Positions 7,259-13,046 of a DNA stretch of 13,046 nt are shown here, piece by piece. This DNA is from Clostridia bacterium. GTDB taxonomy: Bacteria > Bacillota > Clostridia > Monoglobales > Firm-18. Below the pieces are notes generated by a model. It was not told the origin of the DNA, did no database searches, and saw only the letters and a list, made by a program, of their open reading frames with translations. Every line of letters begins with the position of its first letter. The stretch's first letter is position 1. The stretch spans positions 1 through 13,046 of the forward strand of contig JAFQVC010000144.1 in the NCBI GenBank assembly GCA_017408205.1, read 5' to 3'. The translations under genes were made by a program, and so were the position numbers.

Positions 7259-7286
7259 AAAAAAGCGTTCAAAAGAACGCTTTTTT
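7259..7286 (-). terminator. Intrinsic terminator after the antiporter gene
   Basis: GCGTTC and GAACGC (7265-7270 and 7275-7280) form a 6-bp GC-containing stem with a 4-base loop. A-tract/T-tract flanks on both sides extend the pairing and give the U-tract. It lies directly after the antiporter stop codon and separates that gene from the operon promoter. Confidence 0.85.
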
Positions 7287-7288
7287 CA

Positions 7289-8575
7289 TTATTTTTTAAC
7301 CTGACCAAGCATAGTTTCTCTTCTGTTTTTAACCTCATCAGACATAGGCTTAATTTCACCTGCTGCCATAAGTGACATTTTAGTCAGCAACGGACCTACG
7401 ATTTCATAAATCAATACCGCAAACAATGTAATGTTTCTTATAAGTCCGCCCTGTTCGCCTAACTGCATAGCAGTCGCGCACATACCAAGGGCAACACCTG
7501 CCTGTGGAAGCAATGTAATGCCAAGGTATTTGCAGATGCTTTTGGAACATTTCGTTGCTTTTGCACTTGCATAAGTACCAAAATATTTGCCCAATGAACG
7601 GAACACAATATATATAATTCCAACAACCACTATAGCAATGTCGGTAAATACATTAAGTTCCAAAGATGCACCGCTTATTACAAAGAATATAGCAAGTAAC
7701 GGCGAAGTCCATTTCTCTGATTTTTCCATAAGATTATCAGACAAAGGACAAACGTTGCAGAAAACTGTTCCTAACGCCATACAGGTAAGCAGTGATGAAA
7801 AACCGATATGAACAGGACCGATTTCGAATTTTACAGAAGTCAGTGCAACTGTTAAAAGCACAAGCCCTATTGTAAGATTTAAGCGGTTTGTGTTTGAGTT
7901 AAACAGTTTTTCAAGATATGTAAGCACAAAGCCCATAACTGCACCAAGACCTAATGAGCATACAATTTCAATAATGGGGTTTAACACAATTGCCGCAATA
8001 TCAACTGTACCTACAATAAGTGTTTTTGCAATACCAAAAGATACTGCAAAAACTATAAGACCTACTGCATCATCAAGAGCAACTATAGGTAACAGAAGTT
8101 TTGTAAGAGGACCGTCTGCCTTGTACTGTCTTACAACCATAAGTGTTGCTGCAGGTGCAGTTGCAGTAGCAATGGCACCTAATGTAAGAAGTTGCGGAAC
8201 GCTTAATTTGTCAGGCATCATTAAATGGTAGGCATACAAAGCCAGATCAACCAGTAATGTTGCTGCCAACGCCTGAAATATACCAATAACAAATGCCTGT
8301 TTGCCTGTCTTTTTAAGGTCGCTCATACGGAATTCACTTCCGATTGAAAAAGCAATAAAGCCAAGTGCCACCTCGGACACCATTGCAAGTCTGTTAACAT
8401 CGGCTGCTGAATGGAAACCAAAGGTTTCGATACCTAATGCACCAATGCAATAAGGTCCGATTAAAACTCCTGCAACAAGATATGATGTTACTGCAGGAAG
8501 TTTAAAAATTTTAAATACTCGTGTCATAAGAAGTCCTGCCAGAAGGGCAACTGATAATGATAGAATACCTGACAT
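7289..8575 (-). CDS. CPA2-type cation/proton antiporter (Na+/H+ exchanger family)
   Basis: This is a 428-residue integral membrane protein with about 12 hydrophobic segments, belonging to the PF00999 sodium/proton exchanger family. It shows the family's LPAVTSYLVAGVLIGP opening (26-41), an unwound-helix-like TATAPA element (137-142), and a VALDDAVGLI segment with an Asp168-Asp169 pair. In NapA/NhaA-type transporters an Asp-Asp pair marks electrogenic Na+/H+ exchange. It ends soon after the last membrane helix, so it lacks the RCK/TrkA-N regulatory domain of KefB/KefC-type proteins. The likely role is Na+ or K+ and pH homeostasis at the plasma membrane. The ATG at 8575 has a modest GAAGAGA site. 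The gene has its own promoter and terminator and is monocistronic. Confidence 0.9.
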   Translation of the reverse strand: MSGILSLSVALLAGLLMTRVFKIFKLPAVTSYLVAGVLIGPYCIGALGIETFGFHSAADVNRLAMVSEVALGFIAFSIGSEFRMSDLKKTGKQAFVIGIFQALAATLLVDLALYAYHLMMPDKLSVPQLLTLGAIATATAPAATLMVVRQYKADGPLTKLLLPIVALDDAVGLIVFAVSFGIAKTLIVGTVDIAAIVLNPIIEIVCSLGLGAVMGFVLTYLEKLFNSNTNRLNLTIGLVLLTVALTSVKFEIGPVHIGFSSLLTCMALGTVFCNVCPLSDNLMEKSEKWTSPLLAIFFVISGASLELNVFTDIAIVVVGIIYIVFRSLGKYFGTYASAKATKCSKSICKYLGITLLPQAGVALGMCATAMQLGEQGGLIRNITLFAVLIYEIVGPLLTKMSLMAAGEIKPMSDEVKNRRETMLGQVKK

Positions 8576-8621
8576 ATATATCTCTTCTTTCTAAAATTAT
8601 TAAAACAACATCCAATGCAAC

Positions 8622-8650
8622 ATTATAACACCAAACCCCTTTTAAGTCAA
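8622..8650 (-). promoter_or_regulatory. Promoter of the antiporter gene
   Basis: On the minus strand TTGACT (8645-8650), a 17-bp spacer and TATAAT (8622-8627) make a strong sigma-A-type promoter. It predicts a leader of about 40 bases before the antiporter ATG. The -35 lies within a perfect inverted repeat described separately. Confidence 0.8.
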
Positions 8651-8661
8651 TGAAAATTGAC
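8646..8661. repeat. Inverted repeat over the antiporter -35 region
   Basis: GTCAAT (8646-8651) and ATTGAC (8656-8661) form a perfect 6-bp inverted repeat with a 4-base centre. It overlaps the -35 hexamer, so it could be an operator. It also follows the Rieske gene stop codon but lacks a GC-rich stem and U-tract, so it is a poor terminator. Chance is possible at this length. Confidence 0.4.
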
Positions 8662-8670
8662 AAAATATTG

Positions 8671-9960
8671 TTACATTTTCTTGTCATTGTTTGCAGGATT
8701 GTTAAGCAGTTTTCCCTTACTGTCAAATCTTGAGCCGTGACAGGGACAGTCCCAACTGTGCTCCTGTTTATTATACTTTAATGCACATCCAAGATGAGGG
8801 CATCTTGGCACCGTGGGAGTAATTAATCCTTTTACAGATTCCAATATATTTACGGCAAGTTGCGGGTGCAATATACTCCTTGGCGGGGCATAAATATTGG
8901 CATATTCGTTTTCCTTTTCCAATACTAAATCTGTAAGTATCATTGCACTTACCATTGAAGACGTCATTCCCCACTTGTTAAAGCCCGTTGCCACATATAA
9001 ATCGGACGTGTTTTTCCCGTACTGACCTATATATGGAATGCCGTCCAATGTCATACAGTCCTGGGTTGCCCATCTTCCCGCCTCTTCGCTTTCAGGATAG
9101 TATTTGTTTGCAAATTTCATAAGTTCTTCCCAGTTTCCGCCACTTTGTCCTGTGCGGTGTCCGCCACCGCCCAACAACAAATAATCGTTGTAATTACGGA
9201 ATGATAATCCGTCGTCTGCTTCGTCAACATACATATCTTTAAACTGCTGTGCGTTTTTTAACGCAATAACATAAGACCTGTGCTGATACATTTTCACAAA
9301 ATACCATCCGTGTTTGCTGATAAAAGGAAAATGAGTTGCCACTATAATTTTCTTTGCAGTAATTGCGCCTTTTTCTGTTACCGCAATCCCGGGTTTTAAT
9401 TCCGTAACTCGTGTGTCCTCATATATTTTTAAATCCTTTGCAACAGAATAAGCAAGTTTTAAAGGATGAATGTTTCCCTGATTTTCTGTTTTTACCGCAC
9501 CTGCAATATTAAAAGGTAATTCTGTATCAAGACAAAACTGTGCATTAACTCCTATTTTATTTAACACGTCAACTTCTTTTTCAATTAATGCTCTGTCCTG
9601 CAGGGAATATACAAAGGAACTGCACACTTCAAAGTTATCCCCCGCAATTTCTTTTAGTTTTTCCATAGCATCTTTTTGACTATATAGGTATTTCTTTGCA
9701 ACTTCAAGGCCGTATTTGTCTGCTATTTTATTATATATAAGACCGTGTTGAAATGTGATTTTTGCCGTAGTGTTGCACGTTACTCCCGAGCATATCTTAC
9801 CTGCCTCAACCAAAACACAGTCCACCCCTGCATTTTTCAGCATATATGCACATAAAATTCCGCACATACCTCCGCCTATAATTAATACATCTGTTTTTAC
9901 GTTTCCTCTTAATTGTTCAAATGTTGGTTTTGAAATTTCTTTTTCCCATATAGATTTCAT
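8671..9960 (-). CDS. FAD-dependent oxidoreductase with short C-terminal Rieske [2Fe-2S] domain
   Basis: From the start at 9960 the protein is 429 residues. Residues 23-350 form a DAO-type FAD domain: VLIIGGGMCGILCAYML is the dinucleotide-binding GxGxxG element and LVEAGKICSG ends the second strand. The C-terminal segment carries both Rieske cluster loops, CPHLGC (C387, H389, C392) and CPCHGS (C405, C407, H408), which give the two Cys and two His ligands plus the two loop cysteines. The architecture resembles B. subtilis YhfW-type proteins, but the Rieske part is much shorter. The electron donor and substrate are unknown. The ATG at 9960 has a GAGGTGG site (9966-9972); the upstream in-frame ATG at 10047 would add 29 residues and run through the control region. 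It is probably monocistronic and diverges from the helicase gene. Confidence 0.9.
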   Translation of the reverse strand: MKSIWEKEISKPTFEQLRGNVKTDVLIIGGGMCGILCAYMLKNAGVDCVLVEAGKICSGVTCNTTAKITFQHGLIYNKIADKYGLEVAKKYLYSQKDAMEKLKEIAGDNFEVCSSFVYSLQDRALIEKEVDVLNKIGVNAQFCLDTELPFNIAGAVKTENQGNIHPLKLAYSVAKDLKIYEDTRVTELKPGIAVTEKGAITAKKIIVATHFPFISKHGWYFVKMYQHRSYVIALKNAQQFKDMYVDEADDGLSFRNYNDYLLLGGGGHRTGQSGGNWEELMKFANKYYPESEEAGRWATQDCMTLDGIPYIGQYGKNTSDLYVATGFNKWGMTSSMVSAMILTDLVLEKENEYANIYAPPRSILHPQLAVNILESVKGLITPTVPRCPHLGCALKYNKQEHSWDCPCHGSRFDSKGKLLNNPANNDKKM

Positions 9961-9970
9961 AAATACCACC

Positions 9971-9991
9971 TCTGTCATTATTATTGACAGA
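9971..9991. repeat. Perfect inverted repeat at the ribosome site of the Rieske oxidoreductase gene
   Basis: TCTGTCA (9971-9977) and TGACAGA (9985-9991) are perfect 7-bp arms around a 7-base AT centre. On the minus-strand mRNA the hairpin would end in the first bases of the GAGGTGG ribosome site. On DNA it would lie downstream of the predicted minus-strand start, in a position suited to a repressor roadblock. Either DNA-level or RNA-level control is possible. Confidence 0.5.
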
Positions 9992-10006
9992 AAAATGTAA
10001 AAAACG

Positions 10007-10035
10007 TTGACAATATTTGTATAGTAATTTAAAAT
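10007..10035 (+). promoter_or_regulatory. Promoter of the helicase gene
   Basis: TTGACA (10007-10012), a 17-bp spacer and TAAAAT (10030-10035) form a strong plus-strand promoter. It would give a leader of about 80 bases before the helicase ATG. I saw no stable structure in that leader. Confidence 0.7.
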
Positions 10036-10047
10036 TAAATTAGACAA
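10018..10047 (-). promoter_or_regulatory. Possible promoter of the Rieske oxidoreductase gene
   Basis: On the minus strand TTGTCT (10042-10047), an 18-bp spacer and TATACA (10018-10023) is the best candidate found upstream of the oxidoreductase. It overlaps the divergent helicase promoter, so the two would compete for polymerase or be co-regulated. The match is imperfect. Confidence 0.45.
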
Positions 10048-10124
10048 ATCGAACTTTAACCAATTAAATTCCTGGGAAACAGAATCGAAGTAAAATAAGT
10101 TTTTAGAATTAAGAGGTAAACTGG

Positions 10125-12743
10125 ATGTGTGATTATAAAGAAAAATATAGCAAACAACAAATTAAAGATTTTTTACGCTGCGGTTCTGAAATCTATCTTA
10201 AATTCTTAAAGAAGAATAATAAGGGAATATCAAAAGTAAAGGTGGCTTCAGTTATCAAAACTGACGCGAATTGTTATACGCTATTTTTCGAGCAACAAAT
10301 TCAAGATTTTTCCTTTGTCACCAAAATAGAGATTAATAATAGAATATATCCCATCGGACAATTCCGTTATACAAAAACAACATTAACATCAACAATGGTA
10401 AACCTTATTTCGGATGACCACGCAGAATTGTTTGAATCCGATTATGATATTTATTTTATAATAGACTTCACACCGTTGGTAGAAAATGTGATTAATAAAT
10501 ATCGTTCTAAAGATCCCCTATATTTCCCAGACGTTTCTCCTAATATTAGATTCAAATACGAAGAATTTGCTGATATTAAATTTTCAGATGCCCAGTTGAG
10601 TTGTATTGATAATGTTTTTAATAATCCCATATCGTATATATGGGGAGGGGCGGGATCAGGAAAAACAAAATATGTTTTATCATATTCGATTTTGAATTAT
10701 ATGATTTCTGATCGTAAGGTTCTTCTTGTGGCTCCCACCAATTATGCTTTGGAAAATGCGCTTTCTGCGCTTATTGAAATTGCAAAAGAATATAAATTTT
10801 CCCCGGAAAGAATAGCCAGATTAGGCACCCCATCAATGGATTTTGCCAAAAAATTCCCTGAATGTTGCCAAAATGACACTATTGAAATTGAAATTGATGA
10901 ATTAAATAAGAAAATCAATTTACTAAATGAATTCATCAAAAACAACCTGTTGATTATTAGAATTAATAACATTGAAGAAATGTTGAAAGATTACGAAAAT
11001 ATCAGTATAAAACTGGAAACATGGAAAAAAACACTAACTGACATTTCTGCAGAAGTCAATGTTTTGGAAGCAACTATGTCCAAAGCCAAGAAATCATATT
11101 ATGAAACCAGCAAGCAAATAGACTTTATAAAATCACAAAAGAAAAAATTAAAAAATATACTTAAAAGTATCGTTAAGAAAAACCAACACTTAGAAAACGA
11201 ACTTGAATACTACCAAAAACTTTTGTTAGAAAAGAAAGAGAACCTAAATAATATATCTGACAATCTTAAAAATACCAATCGTGATTTATCTTGTGTAAAC
11301 GATAACGCAAATGAAACAAAAAAAGAATTAAATTCCCTTGAACAAGTGTTGTTAAAAGAAATTAATTTTCTTTCTCATCTTAGTAACTGGCGCACTGTGA
11401 ATGTAGAAAAAATCAAATCAAAAATACAAATTTTCAAGGAGAAAAAAGAAAAATTTTTACGTGACTTTGAAAATTTGTATAATCAAATTCCGCCAGAAAC
11501 AATAGCAGATGCCAAACAAACCATAGACGAATTAAACAAAGAGATTAAAAAATTACAAAAACAAAAACAGGAACAAGAAACTGTGATCAAAGTTTATGGT
11601 TGCACATTGGATTGCTATATAGCATTGAATTTTGAAAACATATCGCACATCTTCCTAGATGAAGCATGCTATGCATCTGTAGCAAAAACTGCGACTTTGT
11701 TTTTTCAAGGTTGTCCGATTACATTTTTAGGAGACCATATGCAACTTCCTCCTGTTGCAGAAATCGATGCAGATGACTTGAATGAAACAAATTATCCGGC
11801 TTACACGTGGATACAAAACGGCATATATTCTTTTGAACTGTTTGATTTGGATTTTGAAAAAACATACAAAAAATTTAAAAATAATGACATGAAATTACCA
11901 CGTCAACTTTCTGTGTCTGCACTTAATGAAACTTATCGTTTTGGTGGCAATCTTGCCGATGTCCTAAATAAGCACGTTTATAAAAATGGATTTCGTTCAG
12001 TTTTAAACACCGATACACAAATTACGGTTGTTAATGCACCAAAAAATAAGAAATCCAAGTATAAAAGAGACAATGAAGCAGAAGCACAAGCAATAAAAAA
12101 ATACATATCCGAAAATAATCTGTTAGATTATGCAGTATTAACTCCATATAATGAACAGAAAAAGTTTCTTCACAAAACAATGCCGACCATTAAAAACAAA
12201 ATAATGACGATACATAAATCCCAAGGTCAGGAATGGGATACGGTAATTATTAGCATATCTGATACACATAACATGTTTTTTACAGACAGTAATAATTTCC
12301 GTGGAAAACAATTGATTAATACTGCAATAAGCCGAGCAAGAAGAAATTTAGTAATAGTGTGTGATGCAGAGTTTTGGGCTTCTTGTGTCAATCAGTTAAT
12401 TGGCACTTTGGTTACCCTTAACAACCCAGAACTTGCAAATAAAACATATCGCGAATTTTATGCTGATGATAAAATGGCAAAAATAACCCTTGCCAGATAT
12501 GGTAAAAATAAAAAAAATTACACTCTTTCTGCAGAAATCAAAATATTTAAAAACAATCGCAACGACGAAATAAAATATGTATTAAAAAAAATAACCTTTC
12601 CAAGTAAAGGATATTTGAATTTTGAACAAAGCGAAGCCAAAGAAAATGTAATAACTGATGGCAGAGTAAAATTCTATGAGTTTTCCGAAGTTGTTGATAT
12701 TCATGGAAAAAAGCATTATGTAAAACTTGAAACAATTAGTTAA
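10125..12743 (+). CDS. Upf1/Dna2-like SF1 helicase with long coiled-coil insertion
   Basis: The 872-residue protein contains the full SF1 helicase motif set. These are a Q-motif region (SDAQLSC, Q157), Walker A GGAGSGKT (174-181), motif Ia LLVAPTNYALENAL (200-213), Walker B FLDEAC (510-515), motif III GDHMQLPP (536-543), motif IV LNETYRFGG (600-608), motif V TIHKSQGQEWD (695-705) and motif VI NTAISRARR (732-740). The order and wording fit the COG1112/Upf1-like AAA_11-AAA_12 group, which unwinds RNA or DNA using ATP. Between motif Ia and Walker B, residues about 255-485 are Lys/Glu/Asn/Leu-rich and predicted coiled coil. The N-terminal 150 residues and the last 80 are beta-rich and unassigned, with no nuclease motif recognised. 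The ATG has an AAGAGGT site 7 bases upstream. The gene stands alone, opposite in strand to both neighbours, and is visibly A-rich, which suggests transfer. Confidence 0.88.
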   Translation: MCDYKEKYSKQQIKDFLRCGSEIYLKFLKKNNKGISKVKVASVIKTDANCYTLFFEQQIQDFSFVTKIEINNRIYPIGQFRYTKTTLTSTMVNLISDDHAELFESDYDIYFIIDFTPLVENVINKYRSKDPLYFPDVSPNIRFKYEEFADIKFSDAQLSCIDNVFNNPISYIWGGAGSGKTKYVLSYSILNYMISDRKVLLVAPTNYALENALSALIEIAKEYKFSPERIARLGTPSMDFAKKFPECCQNDTIEIEIDELNKKINLLNEFIKNNLLIIRINNIEEMLKDYENISIKLETWKKTLTDISAEVNVLEATMSKAKKSYYETSKQIDFIKSQKKKLKNILKSIVKKNQHLENELEYYQKLLLEKKENLNNISDNLKNTNRDLSCVNDNANETKKELNSLEQVLLKEINFLSHLSNWRTVNVEKIKSKIQIFKEKKEKFLRDFENLYNQIPPETIADAKQTIDELNKEIKKLQKQKQEQETVIKVYGCTLDCYIALNFENISHIFLDEACYASVAKTATLFFQGCPITFLGDHMQLPPVAEIDADDLNETNYPAYTWIQNGIYSFELFDLDFEKTYKKFKNNDMKLPRQLSVSALNETYRFGGNLADVLNKHVYKNGFRSVLNTDTQITVVNAPKNKKSKYKRDNEAEAQAIKKYISENNLLDYAVLTPYNEQKKFLHKTMPTIKNKIMTIHKSQGQEWDTVIISISDTHNMFFTDSNNFRGKQLINTAISRARRNLVIVCDAEFWASCVNQLIGTLVTLNNPELANKTYREFYADDKMAKITLARYGKNKKNYTLSAEIKIFKNNRNDEIKYVLKKITFPSKGYLNFEQSEAKENVITDGRVKFYEFSEVVDIHGKKHYVKLETIS

Positions 12744-12790
12744 TCAATATAAGAAACTGGTCTCTTGTGTCCTTAACCGATACAATACAA

Positions 12791-12817
12791 AAAAGCGGAA
12801 CATTTTGTTCCGCTTTT
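12791..12817. terminator. Bidirectional intrinsic terminator between helicase and HAD genes
   Basis: AAAAGCGGAACA (12791-12802) and TGTTCCGCTTTT (12806-12817) form a perfect 12-bp stem with a 3-base loop, giving T-tracts in either direction. It lies 47 bases after the plus-strand helicase stop and just after the minus-strand HAD gene stop, so it can end both convergent transcripts. Confidence 0.88.
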
Positions 12818-12820
12818 ATT

Positions 12821-13046
12821 TTAATCCAATAATGGTTTTACAATATCTGCAAAATCTTTATAGTTGTCTATTTTCAAATAATTAAAATCCGAAAGATATA
12901 CTGACTCGTCATTTCCGCCGGGACCGTAATCGTCACCGATATACACTACTTCATCGTGACTTATGTTGTTTTCTTTGCAGTACAAATCAAGAGCGTAATA
13001 TTTGTTGTAGGGCTTTGGTGCCATATCAAAAGAAGATGAGCCGCCC
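12821..13046 (-). CDS. HAD-superfamily phosphatase, phosphomannomutase-like, partial (N-terminal part missing)
   Basis: Only the last 74 residues are in the window; the reading frame is open through position 13046, so the gene starts further right. The visible end begins GGSSSFDMAPKPYNKYYAL, then VVYIGDDYGPGGNDESVYL. The GDD-x5-ND arrangement is HAD motif IV, which binds Mg2+, and the GG-x-x-SFD and NK-x-YAL pieces match the cap-to-core return of HAD-IIB proteins of the phosphomannomutase type. The catalytic DxD nucleophile motif would lie outside the window. The substrate is probably a sugar phosphate or similar small phosphoester. An in-frame ATG exists at 13024, but it is internal to the conserved region and not a credible start. 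Confidence 0.8.
   Translation of the reverse strand, partial: GGSSSFDMAPKPYNKYYALDLYCKENNISHDEVVYIGDDYGPGGNDESVYLSDFNYLKIDNYKDFADIVKPLLD

Noticed and set aside
8646..8670. Rho-independent terminator for the oxidoreductase gene
   Set aside because: The only hairpin after its stop has a 6-bp AT-rich stem and no U-tract, so termination there is not supported; read-through into the antiporter is possible.
8511..8726. 71-residue minus-strand frame across the antiporter promoter
   Set aside because: It overlaps the 3' end of the oxidoreductase gene, the antiporter promoter and the antiporter start in another frame, and has no ribosome site.
9961..10047. Longer oxidoreductase start at 10047
   Set aside because: The extra 29 residues are hydrophobic and unlike the family N-terminus, they cover the promoter and palindrome, and the GAGGTGG site supports 9960.
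10118..12760. AAACTGG direct repeat (10118-10124 and 12754-12760) flanking the helicase gene as a possible target-site duplication
   Set aside because: Seven bases in AT-rich DNA is within chance. The left copy lies just before the start codon, and no inverted terminal repeats or recombinase are present.
1..13046. CRISPR array, tRNA, rRNA, transposon or phage integration signals
   Set aside because: Reading through the window I found no regularly spaced repeats, cloverleaf-like tDNA, rRNA sequence, transposase or integrase gene.

Overview
The window looks like chromosome from a low-GC Gram-positive anaerobe of the Clostridia type, possibly a gut commensal. The evidence is AT-rich DNA, strong AGGAGG-like ribosome sites, sigma-A-type promoters (TTGAAA/TTGACT/TTGACA with 17-bp spacers and TATAAT-like -10s), short U-tract hairpin terminators, and family members typical of Clostridia (C_GCAxxG_C_C protein, mini-Rieske FAD oxidoreductase, GH123/DUF4091 protein). 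This assignment is inferred from the look of the sequence and not from a search.

Region 1 (1-7256, minus strand) is one tightly packed operon of at least eight genes running leftwards from a clear promoter at 7228-7256. In transcription order they are: a C_GCAxxG_C_C cysteine protein, an SGNH esterase with a GxDLY-type N-terminal module, a divergent NodB-like deacetylase-fold protein, a GH123-type (formerly DUF4091) glycosidase, a CDF zinc exporter ending in eight histidines, a GNAT acetyltransferase, a glycerate kinase, and a GH20 beta-hexosaminidase that runs off the left edge. Neighbours overlap by 4 to 11 bp or lie 14 to 19 bp apart. None of the four carbohydrate-active proteins has a visible signal peptide. 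The natural reading is a cytoplasmic pathway that trims N-acetylhexosamine-containing, probably acylated, oligosaccharides, with housekeeping genes carried along. No transporter or regulator is visible in the window.

Region 2 (7259-9960, minus strand) holds a CPA2-type cation/proton antiporter with its own promoter and terminator, and before it a FAD oxidoreductase carrying a very short C-terminal Rieske [2Fe-2S] unit. Two perfect inverted repeats lie in the control regions of these two genes.

Region 3 (9961-12820) is a single plus-strand gene facing both neighbours. It encodes an 872-residue Upf1/Dna2-like SF1 helicase with a coiled-coil insertion of about 230 residues between Walker A and Walker B. 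It has its own promoter and a convergent terminator, and its coding strand is visibly more A-rich than the genes around it. It is the best candidate for a horizontally acquired or poorly described function, for example an orphan defence or nucleic-acid-processing factor, but no partner gene is in view.

Region 4 (12821-13046, minus strand) is the C-terminal part of a HAD-superfamily phosphatase resembling phosphomannomutase, cut by the right edge.

There is no gene-free stretch longer than 300 bases. The largest gap is the 164-bp divergent control region 9961-10124. I saw no rRNA, tRNA, CRISPR array, insertion sequence or attachment site.
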